Origin: Prillingera fragicola
Taxonomy: Eukaryota > Basidiomycota > Tremellomycetes > Trichosporonales > Trichosporonaceae
Assembly (NCBI GenBank): GCA_002335605.1
Contig: BEDY01000013.1
Span: 62,001-126,000 of the forward strand
Length of the DNA stretch: 64,000 bases
Reading direction: 5' to 3'
A program made the position numbers and the translations under genes. Below, in pieces: positions 10,610 to 22,833 of this stretch; the first letter of the stretch is position 1; each line of letters starts with the position of its first letter. The notes beneath the pieces are model-generated. The model was not told the DNA's origin, did no database searches, and saw only the letters and a program-made list of their open reading frames with translations.

Positions 10610-12278
10610 ATGATTACGGCTCAATACACTCCCATCCGCTCCGATCCCCTTGACCCCGCTCCTCTCACACGCTTGTCGCGCTTGCGCCGCCTACGAAACC
10701 GTCCGGCAAGCCTTGCGTGCTGCCTCGTCGTCCTCACCCTCCCTCTCGCCCTCCTCGTCCTCTCCATCGCAGTATACTTTGACCCTACCAGGTCAATGCA
10801 CCTGTGCCTTCCACTACCAATTCATCGCATTTCTTCCTCACTTCACCGAGCCATTGCTTGCTCTTCGTTGAACGCTACCGTCAGCATGAGCACTAGTGCG
10901 TCGCCAGTTCAAGGTGGCCGTCTGGCCGACTTTATTCTCAGCCAGAACGAGGCCTTTCAGAAGGATCTGAAAGGTAACAACGCCAAGGGCTGGCACATTG
11001 CGACGGGAAATGAAGCTGGAGGTGAGCAGTATGATGTTTGGCAAGTTGCTCATACGAGCAGATCTGGATTCGCTGGCTTCTGCTGTCGGTTTTGCTTTCC
11101 TCGCCACGACGCTGAACGCGACTCGTACCGTACCCCTCGTCCTCACGCCGTCCAAGCTCATGTATCTGCGCCCCGAGAATTTGCTCTCGCTGCAGCGTGC
11201 CAACCTCCCTGTCACCAGTCTACTTCATGCAGATGATCTGGCCATTCCCACGTCCGAGCTCGCAGCCGCCGGCGTGAAATTCGATCTAGTGGACCACAAC
11301 ACGCTTCTCCCAATCTTTGGCTCTGATGAAATTGCAACAAGTGCTGTGGATGGCATTGTGGATCATCATCAAGACGAAGGCTCGCATCCGGGAGCAGCCA
11401 TCCGACTCGTGCGCGTGCCCACGGGATCCACAGCTTCGCTCGTGACGCAGTTGTTCATGCCCCAGTGGCGCGCTTCTCTGTCATCGCCGGCTGGGCTGGC
11501 TGGATCGCCTGTACCTCCAGAGCTTGCGACCTTGCTTCTCTCTGCCATTCTTATTGACACCCACGGGTTAAAGGAGGGTGGCAAGGCCGAGGCTGCAGAC
11601 TACTCTGCAGCTGCCTTCCTTTATCCCATTTCTACGCTTGCTCCGCCAAACACGACCGAACACTCTGCGCTTGACGCTGGCAAGCCTCCTACCCCACTCA
11701 CCGATTATGCGGATCTGCTTGTGGACACTAAGTACGACGTCTCGGGAATGAGCGTGCACGACCTCCTCTTGCGTGACTACAAGCAATACGCCCTGCCCAC
11801 CGCGTCAACCGTCTTCCCTGCTCTTGCTGTGGGTCTTTCTACAGTACCGGTTGGTCTCAAGGAGCAGCTGGAGGACGCTGGTGGCTGGCAACCATATCTT
11901 GCCACATTGGACGCCTTCATGGCCGAGCGTGCCGTGGATATTGAAGGTGTGCTCACAACCTTCAAGAGTGAGAATCGCGGCAAGAGCAAGCGAGAGCTCT
12001 TCTTTGTCATTCGCATCGGCGGTGCTATTCCAGACATTGTCGCAGCACGAAGTGTGCTGGACACTATCGTAAATGGGCTTGAGGCCACAGGAGACATTTT
12101 GTCTCTGGAACCGTGGGCCGAGGGGAAAACCGGTAAAAAGGCGCAGTACGCCAACGAAGCCAAGGTGGTTCTGAACACGCTGACCCGTGTCGGCTTTGTG
12201 TGGGACCAGAAGAACGCAAAGGCAACTCGAAAGCAGGTTGCTCCTGCGCTGATGAGTGTAATTCATGGTATTCAATAG
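10610..12278 (+). CDS. PPX1: Exopolyphosphatase (DHH/DHHA2 family), PPX1-like
   Basis: A DHH-superfamily phosphoesterase that removes terminal phosphate from polyphosphate. An intron (about 11021-11061) is followed by the metal-binding motif GDLDSLASAVG. VDGIVDHHQD carries the DHH signature, a third aspartate segment is LLLSAILIDTHGLKEGGK, and a C-terminal DHHA2 region follows (VGLSTVPVGLKEQLED ... GGAIPDIV). The start is uncertain. The ATG at 10886 (MSTSASPVQ) gives a normal cytosolic-length protein. The in-frame ATG at 10610 adds 92 residues with an arginine-rich lead and a strong hydrophobic segment (CCLVVLTLPLALLVLSIAVYF). The gene converges on the GNAT-MYND gene, 47 bases between stops. 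Confidence 0.88.
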
Positions 12279-12325
12279 TAGTATGCAGCAGCGATGTGCA
12301 GATTTAATATAAAGTCGGTCGCCCC

Positions 12326-13744
12326 CTAAGTGCACTCGCTTTGATGACCGCCTTCGTACACCCAATCAGCTCGCTGGCACTCTCTGGAGCAGTACTTGGC
12401 CCATCCGCAATGGCCGCAAGCAATACCGGCCCGCTTCCGAAAGTCGCAACACCATCTACACGTTTCCTTGCCCCCCCATGGGCCATCTTTGCCCACAGGT
12501 TGCTTCCCCTCCCTGTTCCGCTTCCACCACTCTGCGCGCGAGATGGTGTGGAAAAGTTGAGGCATTCCAAAGGCATTGTCTGTAGTCTCGTGGCTTAACG
12601 TCATGCCATGTTTGACACAGAGTCGAATGCTGGCAGCGTTGCCTTCTGTCGGGTCGGCGCTGACGCTCAGGCATCCCACTTCTTCGATAGCAAACCGCAA
12701 GACTTCTGCAAAGGCTTCGGAAACCAAGCCTTGACCCCAAAGTTGCGGGTGCAGCTCGTAGAACATTTTGCCTGTCAGACCTGCCTGTGCAGTAGCGGCG
12801 AGTGTTGGGTGTCGGTAAATCTGCCCTGCTGTGGGACGTAGCGTTTCGTCGGGGCTTCCTTTGGGGGCTTCGAGCGATAGAGCAATGTTGCCTAAGTAGC
12901 CATCTGCAACAGAAATGCGATTTGCAACGCGAATGGATCCAGCAGGTGCAACGGCAATTACGCTAGGGTCCTTGGCAGTGATAGCAAAGACATATTCGTC
13001 TCGCCAGGCAGGTGCCGCTTCAAGTCGAGGAATTCTTCAGGTGAGCACGGCAACGAGACAATGAACTCACGAACTGGCGATATAGCGCCTCTGAAAACTC
13101 TCTTTAATGTCTCCGGCTCCGGGGCTACCATACAGCTGAGTGCGCTGAACAATGGGCTCCATCTTGATGCGACGGATAGCCGTGGTGTCGCCAACTTGGA
13201 CTTGCCGAAGAATCAAACGACGAGTTCGCAGAGCGACTCCTGTACAACCAGGAGTCCGGAAAAGATTCAGTTTTGGCCGTTCCTTCAAGATTAGCAGTGA
13301 TTAGCAGTGATATTAACGTGACGAGGATGTGCTTACACGATCTTGTAAGAGAAACCATGGGTCAAGGTGATATGTGCGCGCTCCCTTCTTGAGCTCGCTT
13401 TCCCACAGTGTTGATTGTTCCACAGTCTCAGAATCGAGACTACATTCCTCTGGAGGGACTCCCCCTCCGTTCTCAGCGTAGTCGACCTTCTGAGCGTGTC
13501 AGATTTGTAGCGTACAGAGCTGCAGACAATGGCGAACCTTTTTCTTCTTGGGCTTCTTCTTCTTCTTCTTGGCAGCAATGGAGACTCCACCCAATGAGGC
13601 TTCCGCATCATTGCGATCGAGATCGCTTTCCTCCCCTGTGACCTCCACCACTGTATCCGTCGGCGCTGGCGGCGGCATTGCCATATAGTCCACCATGAAG
13701 CTGTTGTTGTAGACAAGAACATGCTGAGGTTTCGATTTCAACAT
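12326..13744 (-). CDS. GNAT acetyltransferase with C-terminal MYND zinc finger
   Basis: Four or more exons. The N-terminal part has an unusual run of lysines (AKKKKKKPKKKKK), likely a nuclear or nucleolar signal. A GNAT acetyltransferase of the RimJ type follows (LRTRRLILRQVQVGDTTAI early; ELHPQLWGQGLVSEAF as acetyl-CoA loop; GNAASIRLCVKHGM). The C-terminus is a MYND-type zinc finger, CRWC ... CGHCGWAKYCSRECQRADW ... HQSEC. The start is divergent to TRM5. Substrate unknown; the MYND finger suggests protein-protein contacts with proline-rich partners. Confidence 0.8.
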
Positions 13745-13837
13745 TTTGCCGCCCAGTTTGTGGTGCCCCGCACGAGTTTGCAGTCACGACTCTGTTTTTC
13801 CCAAATCAATTTACTCGTTGCTCCATCCTTCTTGCCT

Positions 13838-15556
13838 ATGCAGAGCGCATTGCAGCTCTCCCGTTCGCTAGTGCTGTCTGTTCGCCATCTCGAGCGAGTG
13901 CCATCTTCCACAAGCGCCTTTAATATCAGTCCCAGCCAGCTGCTTCGCCTCCGCTTCTCAACCATGTCCGTTGGGTTCCCATCCACTTGTCCCCGGCCGT
14001 CGCCCTCCCTTCGCGATGTACTGCCTCCACAGCGTCGTGGAATGACAGAACTGGACCGTGCTGCGTTTTCAAAGAATATTCCCATTCTTGGAGCCCGCGT
14101 CCCGGCAAGCGCTGTTGGTGCACTTCGCAAACATCCAATGTTGCAGGGGTGAGATTCAGTAGACGACTCAGTTCCCGCTGACTAGACAGCCAAGTCTTGG
14201 ATATTGCAAAGATCAAAACGATTTTGGCTGATCCAGAGGATCCCAAACTTCGACGGGTTCTTCTTCGTGTGGCCCGGAAAGAAGATCTCCCAGTAGAAAC
14301 CCGTGATTTTCTCGCGGCACAGGGCGCGACCTTTGTGGACGAGGCCGTGGAGCTGGATTACGACCATTGGACAGCGCGTGAGGGCTCTTTTGTGGGGAAA
14401 CCAATGCTGATAAACGATTCAGAGCAGGTGTTGGATTCCATTATTCCACTTGCGGCCGACGAGGATGTTCCTTCGTCCTTTACCCAAACTGGTCACATCG
14501 GTATGGCAGCGAAACTTAGGATGAAGCTCACACGCAGCGCATATGAACCTTAGGGACGAGTGGCTCCCATACAAGCATATCATTGGGCAAGTGATTCTGG
14601 ATGTTCGTATTGTCTTTGGATAGGAGTCATTTGCTAAGACTTGACAGAAGGTGTCCTCTATCAGAACAGTTGTCAACAAACTGAACTCGATTCACGCCCA
14701 ATTTCGCTACTTTGACATGGAGGTGTTGGCCGGTGAGCCCAACTTTGTCACCACTACCACCGAGTCTGGGTGCACCTTCACGTTTGACTTTTCTCGAGTC
14801 TACTGGAACTCGCGTCTTCACACCGAGCATGATCGCCTCCTAAACCTCTTCACCTCGCCACCAGGCTCGGACGGCCAGTTTGTTGCCGACGCAATGGCAG
14901 GTGTGGGACCCTTTGCAGTTCCCGCTGCTCGGCGTGGAGCATATGTTTTGGGCAACGACTTGAATCCTGAGAGCGTCAAATGGATGCGGGAGAACCGCGT
15001 GCGTAACAAGGTGGACTCGCGACTGCGCGTCACTGAAATGGATGCCAGGGAGTTCATCCGCAGTGCTCCTTTGGAGGCTTGGAGGAATCCCTTCGCACGG
15101 TCTGAGCCTGTAACTGTGAGACAACGCGAAAAGGAAGCTCGGGCACGCAGGGCAGCACAGGCCGCGGATTCCCCACCTCAGGTCACAACTTCCACCCCTC
15201 CAATCGCACAACCTGCCCCTCAGACGATTGATCACTTTGTCATGAATTTACCCGACTCGGCCCTCGAATTCTTGGACGCCTACGCTGGCTGCTACACTCC
15301 ATTGCTCGCGGAGCCCGGGTTCAATGCCGACGTTGTCCGCATGCCTCTTGTCCACGTTCACTGTTTTACGCGTTTCATTGAGCCTACCCCAGCCGAGGTT
15401 GACATCTGTGAACGCGCAACGCAAACGTTGGGACATCCTGTGACGAGCAACATGGACGGCTATCATCTCCATCCTGTACGCCGTGTGGCCCCCAACAAAG
15501 ACATGTACTGCCTCTCGTTTCGCCTGCCTCGAGAGGTGGCTTATAAGCGCAAGTAG
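13838..15556 (+). CDS. TRM5: tRNA (guanine-37-N1)-methyltransferase Trm5
   Basis: Makes m1G37 next to the anticodon in cytosolic and mitochondrial tRNAs, preventing frameshifts. Four introns join the segments [48 protein letters not shown] and [12 protein letters not shown]. The methyltransferase core shows [17 protein letters not shown] (SAM loop), [12 protein letters not shown] and the catalytic [13 protein letters not shown]. In-frame ATGs occur at 13721, 13838 and 13964. The 13838 start gives an Arg/Ser/Leu-rich mitochondrial-type leader, while 13964 (MSVGFPS) gives a cytosolic form. Dual targeting by alternative starts is known for yeast Trm5. The 13721 ATG lies inside the divergent GNAT-MYND coding region and is less likely. 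Confidence 0.93.
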
Positions 15557-15648
15557 TATGTCACCATACGGCACAAAATGTACATGATGTCGTCCACCTA
15601 CGTATCCTCTCTATATCCACAAGCTAGAACCCTCCACAAATGAAAACA

Positions 15649-18600
15649 CTACTTGGTTGGCGTCTGCGCACGCGATGCGGCACGACTCTGCGCACGCGAT
15701 GCTGCAGGACTTCGGCCTAGAGGGGTTCTGCAATGGTCAGCCAGAGGGAACAAGCATGAGGCGCTCGCGCCTACTCACATGATTCCGCTGCCAAACTGCG
15801 AGTGCAAGAGGCCACCAGCAAGCGTCATTTGGCCACGGCCAAACCCTGGGAGAAGCATGGATCCGTCCCACCCGTCAAATGCGTCGGCAGACATGAATGT
15901 TGGAAGATACTCTGCCCAGCCAGAAGATGCTTGAGGCGTCCCTGCAGATGGAAATGCGGCGTTGAGGGTGGCGGATGGAGAGTTTTGCACCGACTCGGAC
16001 GGGCCAGCCGCTGAAGGCATGATCATCATGTCGCCGCCCTGTGGAATAAAGGCAAAGTGTGTCTCGGGAGCGAGCATATCCCCTGATGGCCAGGCACTTT
16101 CACTAATAAGTGAAGGGTCAAACATGTGCTCTGTCGGGGCTGCCAGGTTGTGCGATCCGTTGGGCTGGGGAGACCCGACGCGAGACACGGCTCGAGATGG
16201 GTGAGCAGATGGACCACGGCGGGTATCGCGAGTCTTCCGGACAATCTCCCGAATGAAAGCTGCATAAATCGCAGGCTGGTGCGATGGGTCGACTGCGCAA
16301 TCTTCAAGCAGGTCTGCGACCTCAGTCACGAGCTTGAAGATGGCTTCCTCCGAGTCATGATACGGTCGCAGCTCGGGCTTGAGAAGCTTGAGCAGTGATA
16401 GCAGCTAAGGCGGTCAGTAATGAGCCAGAAGCTCCGGTGGTCAACGTACCGCGTAGCTGCACATGACAAAGTTGGTGTCTGGGAGATACGGCAGGTAGCC
16501 CTTTGGCGCAAAGTGCTCTTTTACAACGGTGCAAACGCGCTTGGCCGTCAGCAGGCACGAAAATTGTCCATATCGTGAAACTTACTGCGGCGGCCTCGTA
16601 TACGTTGGTCAGGAAGAACGAGATATCCATTTTGGCGCGCTCCAATGCGTTCTCCAGACCAAACGAATAGAGAACCAAAGACGAATAGGCGTAATAGAAC
16701 AGGGCACGTGATGTGTACTCGTGTCCGTCCGGTGCAGGCGAGCCGTCGTCGTGTTTGCTCCAATCCTTCAGCCACCGGCGCAGTTCCTCGTGTGCCGACC
16801 TCACAATCAGCATGTAGTCGCAGTCTTCCCGGAGGCCAGAAACGGTCGTGGTGGACGAGTAGATGGAGTCAATGGCCCGGCTCATAATGCCTTGAAGAAC
16901 AACATACGCTGAAAGAGCGCGGTCCGAAGGCAGCGAGTAGCGCTGCTGATGCCACGATGACTCGCACGCATTGCGGATAATGTAGTCCTCGCGAAGTGTG
17001 TAAGGTTTGCCCATCTGCGCGGACACTGAACGGTCGAGCACGAAGCAATGAAGCCAGCACCGTTCGCGATTGAAAATTTCAAGATCACGTTCCCGGCCTT
17101 CTCTTGTGTCCAGCCCCGACATGACGCTTTTGCGGTGCAGATTGAGGTCGGTGGCCATGCGAATGGCCATGCCAAGCATCAACCACGTCCTATCTTGTTC
17201 GAATGTCTTCTCCGGCCCAAGTGTCCACATGGACAGCAGCAGATATGCTTGACACACCTCGACACTTTTGTAGCTGGTTGTTAGTAGTACACATTGTCCT
17301 AGACCTACCCTCGAGACGGCACCTCAAATGACAACCGTTTTGCGTACACAGAAAGGTTCTGATGGAGGTCGGGACGCTTATGGTAGTATCGCGCAGCTAG
17401 AGCGCAGATTCTGCAAAGTCAGACACACTGGGCTCTCATCCAACTATCATGCAACTCACACAGTGCACAGAAACTGGCTCCTCTGAAGAACGAGTTCAGG
17501 AGTGTGGAAATCTCCGTAAACCAGAGGCACATGGACGGCCACTAAACGAGTGAGTGGTAGAACGGCATGGCTAAACTCACTGTGCTTGAAGAAAATGGCA
17601 AACAGCTCCTCGATTTCTTCGCGTGACAGCATTGTCAACAGCTCTGGAACCTGTACAGTTTAGTTCACGTGTCAGTCCGTGCGACTCACGCGCTCGTCCA
17701 CGGAGCCAAGGTGGGCGGAAAGTGCGCCTGGTTTAAAGTAATTGGATGACGCCACGCCAATGTCTGCTCCCTCGTCCCCCCCACCACGCACATCACTTGT
17801 AGCTAGGCGTTGACTGCCAGTACGTCCCGCAGCAGAACTGAGGCTAAGTGGAGAGGGTCTTACGGGCAAATTGCCGTTGCGGAAAGATGTATGTTTTTTC
17901 GTGGGATCCGTGTTTTGCAAACTGGCCTCGGCGAGTAGACCAAGGGGCGACAGCACATTGTCGGGTAATGAGTGCAAGCGAGGTGATAGGGGTGGCAAAT
18001 GACCCATGCTCTCCTCTCCTCCACGTACACCAGACTCGTGACCGTAGCTGTAGCCAGTGCCACCAAAGGAGCCTCGACTAGTCAGAGACGGTGCAGCGGA
18101 TGCCGATGCATGTGACGTGATGAGCTGGATCACATCTTGATCCGCAGTTGATGCGTGGAGAGCGTTCGAGAACGAGTTCAAAGTTGACTGGTCCAGATTG
18201 CCCAGCGCCTGTGTGAACGTCAGCCAGTGTCACCCTCACTTCGCAGACACGCACTCCACCAATGCCCTTCAAGGCCGCCTCCATCTTGGCAATCTTTGCG
18301 GCAAGAGCCTCATTCTTGCGCGTACTGCGTTTTCCCCTGTTGGACTCCTCAAAGATGCATTCGTGACCGCCAGACTTGCAGCGCTGCAATGGTCAGTCAC
18401 TGAAAACTCGCGGAGCGCGGAAGGGGGCGGACCTTGCACGGCCCGTTTGGCCCACTAAACTCGTCGGGAATACAACGCATTTTAATCTTTCGGCATCTGA
18501 GCCCTTGGTGTTAGCTACTTCAAGCGCAGACGTCTGCGAGAGCCCAACAGGCAAAGGTGACGCACGCGATGCAAGCTCGAGATCCGCGTGTCAGCTTGAC

Positions 18601-19016
18601 CTTGGGTTTGCCATCTGGGCCCTTGACGATCTTGCGATTCGGTTTAGTTGCAGCCGTAGTCTTGGCAGTCGTGGCAGCCTCATCGTCGCTGTCGTCTTCG
18701 TCATCGTCATCATCATCGTCGCTGTCGCCGTCCTTTCCCTCCGTGGCATCGCGTGTGCGGGGCCGCTTGGCATCAGGCTGAGCACTGCCCGTGGACGATC
18801 CCGCGTAGGTAGCTGCCGAGTCGTATGCACCTCCACGCAGCCCTGGCAGAGAGGTTGTGGAAAAGTTGTTGGCCATGTTCGAGTAGACGGATGCGTAAGG
18901 ATGGTTGTTCATCTGTGCCCAACTGGCGCCGTTGCCAGACTGATTGCTGTTGGCTGCTGGTTTGTTATGCGACAAGGAATTTGCTGAATCAGTTTCGTCC
19001 CATGCCCTCTTCATAG
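15649..19016 (-). CDS. Zn2Cys6 fungal transcription factor
   Basis: A large sequence-specific regulator. The N-terminal low-complexity region includes an acidic run (DSDDDDDDDEDDSDDE). The binuclear zinc cluster is split by an intron: CIAC then LKMRC ... CKRCKSGGHEC. A coiled coil follows (ALAAKIAKMEAALKG). The middle homology domain reads YLLLSMWTLGPEKTFEQDRTW, MATDLNLHRKS, FNRERCWLHCFVLDRSVSAQ. Serine/proline-rich C-terminal part. The apparent stop near 15775 (ATC ATG TGA) falls on a strong donor (AT|GTGAGT). Splicing to TTGCAG near 15728 extends the protein by a tail ending RAASRAQTPTK and stopping at 15649. About nine introns. The target pathway cannot be named from sequence. Confidence 0.87.
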
Positions 19017-20252
19017 TCTTGCTGAGCGGGCTAGTGGATGGCAGTTGTTGACGCCAGTTTCAATGTTGTTGGAGGATAAAAGGGCTGCCGTTCGTGGTGA
19101 ATGTCAACCTTCTCGGGCTTCGTGGAGTACCCGGCTGGACCATTGGTCGGCAAATGTGCTCCGGAAAGCTTCCGCTGCTGGATCCACCTTTGCACGCGGT
19201 GCTGCATCCTGCACAGCTACACCCAGCTTCTCTCTGCAAGACTCGGGTCGATGCGGGGGGTTAGACCGGAGCAGCCCGCAAGGCCGCAAGCACGCGGGCA
19301 CGGGGCATTATCGCACGACCTGTTTCTGTGATTTTTGCCTCGCAAGACTTCAGGCAATGGTGAGGACGCATGCCTCCTCTTCGCGCGCCTATCACGAGTC
19401 ATCAGACAGCTTCGTGGCACCTCACAGCTGTTGTCCACAACTTGGCATTGCTGGACTTCGATGTGCATAGTCCCTCGCTTGATGTTACTCTTTCATGCGT
19501 CCCAAGGATCGCTACTACGCATGGGCACAGGTACATTGTACCCATGAACCGCGACAAGCGCATGTACCACAAAGTAATGCGATCAGGTACAGCAGGCACA
19601 CTCACGGGTATGAGCATGACAATTTTCCGGCACAAATTCCTGTAGTAACCGATACAAACGTCGTCTTGTCATCTCAAGCACTTGAGGTATTGAGCAGGTT
19701 TGGGGATATTATATAACGCTTGGGATACTTTGTGGCCTCCGCATTGTACTTGAAAGACTTGCTCACTGTTAGTATGGGTAACACATAGGCATGCAGGAAA
19801 AGGAGGGGCGAATCGTTCAGAAAACGGGGGGTTGTTGCCCGAAAACCTCCTGGTTGCAGGTTGTCATACAAGTCGATCCGAAAGAAAACCAACCTTGGAT
19901 GCAGTCAAGGGCACACTGCTGTTATCATCCCGCGCTGTCAAGATGCATTTGCACCTTCTTCATGCACAGTTCACAACCCAAAATAAAGCAATAAAAAAAG
20001 AAAAGAGAGCCATCTCCGCCGACTACCACCGAGGTTCAAAGCCTGCGTTGGCCGGCCGATAGCGCCGCCGCCACCCACCGCCAATTCGCGAAAACATCGC
20101 TCACGTCATGACGGCGACAGCGAAACGCACAATTACCTCAACAACTGCCTACCCAGCTTCACCCCACCTCAACTTTCGACACGCGCAGATAAAAGCAAGG
20201 CGGTGCGCTGCGAAGAGCTCTATGCCGGTTCGGTAGAGCCCCCATTGTCATC
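19017..20252. other. 1.2-kb divergent intergenic region, no gene seen
   Basis: Between the Zn2Cys6 regulator and ATM1, transcribed away from each other. A 141-codon plus frame (about 19045-19470) has no recognisable motifs or splice support. No tRNA fold was found. This region likely holds both promoters and 5' leaders. Confidence 0.4.
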
Positions 20253-22601
20253 ATGAACGTCGCAATCTGGCGCATCACTCATCCGATGAGCTGGTCTGCT
20301 CTGCCCAACGCGATCGCGGGATCCTCGTGTCGACCACTGGTCTCAGTATGCCGACGACCCTCGTCTGGTGGTGCCGCCCCAGGAGCATCGCGCTCTTTTT
20401 CTCTTCTCTCCCCAAGGATATCGCCATTCTCCCACCTACCACTGGTAGTCGGTTCCGGACCACGCGCGACTGTTCACCGACATCCTTTATCCCTGCCAGC
20501 CGGTGGATTCTCCTCCACGGCGCGCCTCACAGCGCTGCAGAACTCACCGTCCCCGGCAACACCAAGACCCTCGGAAGCTGCGGGAGGCGTGAACCCCGAT
20601 ATTGTATCAAAACCAGTCTCGGAGAAGAAGCAGGCTCTCACGGATTGGACAATTCTTCGACAACTCGCATCGAATGTCTGGCCGAAGGGCAACAACAGCA
20701 TCAAGATTCGCGTCGTTACCGCTCTGTCTCTCCTTGTTTTGGGCAAGGTTCTGAACGTGCAAGTCCCTTTCTTTTTTAAGGTCATTGTGGACAGCTTGAA
20801 CGTGCCCATTACCTCTGACACGACAGTATGGGTGCTGGCAGGGGCGTCCATTGCGGGATGTAAGCATGATGCCTATTATACATCCTGACAACACAGATGG
20901 TCTTGCTCGCGTATTTTCAACAGCATTCGGAGAGCTTCGCAACGCCGTGTTCGCGACCGTTGCCCAAGGCACTATCCGCAAGGTTGCTCGTGAAACCTTT
21001 GGTCACCTCCTCAACATGGACATGAAGTTTCACTTGGAGCGTCAAACCGGTGGTCTCACGAGGGCCATTGATCGTGGCACAAAGGGTATCTCGTTTGTTC
21101 TATCCTCTATCGTCTTCCACGTCATCCCAACCGCGCTGGAAATCTCCATGGTGTGCGGCATCTTGGTGAGTCACTGTTGTGCAGGGGCATTCGCTGATTC
21201 GTGCAGTCTTACAAATTTGGGTGGGATTTCGCTGGAGTCACTGCAATCACGATGCTCTTGTATACATGGTTCACCGTCCAGACGACGGCATGGAGGTGAG
21301 TTTGGCTTGGCACGCCCATGCTAACAGCAAACAGGACCAAGTTTCGCAAGCAGGCCAATGCCGCGGACAACAAGGGCGCGACCCTCGCCGTAGACTCCTT
21401 GATCAACTTTGAGGCGGTAAAGTCATTCAACAACGAAAAGTACGAGCTCAGGCAGTATGATGCCACCCTCAAAACGTACGAAAATGCGTCAGTTAAGATT
21501 GCAACCTCGCTCTCATTCCTCAACTCGGGCCAGAACTTGGTTTTTTCGTCCGCCCTTACCATGATGATGCTTCTGGGTGCCCAAGGCATCATGAAGGGGA
21601 CAATGACTGTTGGCGACCTTGTTCTTGTCAATCAATTGGTTTTCCAGCTCTCTCTCCCGCTCAACTTTCTTGGCACTGTCTACCGCGAGCTACGCCAAAG
21701 CCTGATTGACATGGAGGTCATGTTCAACCTCCAGAATGTCAAACCTATAGTCCATGACCAAATGGGGGCCAAATCTTTGCAGCACAAGGGAGGCTCTATC
21801 ACGTTTGAAAACGTCTCCTTTGGTTACCACCCCGAGCGTCCCATCTTGCAGAATCTGAGCCTCACTATTCCTGCTGGCAAGAAAGTGGCACTCGTTGGCC
21901 CTTCGGGATGTGGCAAATCGACAGTGTTCCGTCTGCTCTTCCGTTTCTACGATTCGCAGTCGGGCCGCATCCTCATCGACGATCAGGACATCAAGGACGT
22001 ATCGCTGGAGTCGCTTCGCCGCGCAATTGGCATTGTTCCTCAGGATACGCCCCTCTTCCACGCCGACATCATGCACAACATCCGATATGGAAAGCTTACA
22101 GCTACCGACGATGAGGTGTTTGCAGCCGCTCGAAAGGCGCAACTGGACAAAACGATTGCCCGTCTGCCCGATGGTTATGCTACAAAAGTGGGAGAGCGAG
22201 GCTTGATGATCTCGGGTGGTGAAAAGCAGCGTATCGCCGTTGCACGGTTGCTTCTCAAGGACACGCCAATCAACTTCTTTGACGAGGCGACGTCCGCCCT
22301 GGACGTTTACACCGAGACGGAGCTCATGCGCAACATCAACAGCACCCTTGTGGATGGCACCAAGACTAGCGTCTTCATTGCGCATCGCCTGCGCACCATT
22401 TCGGACGCCGATCTGATCATTGTCTTGCAGGAAGGACACCTGGTGGAGCAGGGCACGCATGATGAGCTGCTTGCCAATGTTGGCGGCGTATACTACAATC
22501 TCTGGCAGGCCCAGTTGACCGAGAGCGTCAAGGAGAACGTGGATGAGACGCTGGACGACGCAATTATTGATCTCGACAAGCTTGCGAACAACAAGACCTA
22601 G
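20253..22601 (+). CDS. ATM1: Mitochondrial ABC exporter Atm1
   Basis: Inner-membrane half-transporter (ABCB7 type) that exports a glutathione-linked sulfur or iron-sulfur compound from the matrix for cytosolic Fe/S protein assembly. The Arg/Ser-rich N-terminus is a mitochondrial leader. The transmembrane domain includes [20 protein letters not shown] helix ([18 protein letters not shown]), [17 protein letters not shown] and [21 protein letters not shown], typical of Atm1. The nucleotide-binding domain has Walker [11 protein letters not shown]-loop [10 protein letters not shown], signature ISGGEKQR, Walker [14 protein letters not shown] and H-loop IAHR. Three introns (about 20861-20898, 21165-21208, 21296-21332). 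The gene ends LDKLANNKT. It is followed by a tRNA gene. Confidence 0.95.
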
Positions 22602-22660
22602 GGGCTTAAGACGGTAGCTTGTCATGTACATCGCTGTGATGCCTTGGCATGTCCTCTACG

Positions 22661-22700
22661 GGCCAATGTGTACTGACCAGGGCCAATGTGTACTGACCAT
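22661..22700 (+). repeat. 20-bp perfect-type direct repeat, two copies
   Basis: GGCCAATGTGTACTGACCA occurs twice in a row (22661-22679 and 22681-22699), separated by one base. It lies between the ATM1 stop and the tRNA-Arg gene, and it is not part of a coding sequence that I can see. Confidence 0.85.
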
Positions 22701-22820
22701 GCTGTGCAGTTGCCAAAGCCATCCAGAAGGTTTCCAGGGCATAATGGTACGGATGTGCCCTACATCGCCACAGCACTACAAGCTCTTAAGGGAGGTGCCC
22801 ATGCGCAGGGAGAGCACCTC

Positions 22821-22828
22821 AAAAAAAA
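22821..22828 (-). terminator. Pol III terminator of tRNA-Arg
   Basis: On the minus strand a run of eight T follows six bases after the tRNA 3' end, the usual RNA polymerase III stop. Confidence 0.85.
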
Positions 22829-22833
22829 CAGTA

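Noticed and set aside
19045..19470. Plus-strand 141-codon frame in the ATM1/Zn2Cys6 gap
   Set aside because: Cysteine- and serine-rich without pattern, no splice context, probably chance.
21690..22631. Long minus-strand frame over ATM1
   Set aside because: Antisense shadow of a strongly conserved coding exon.
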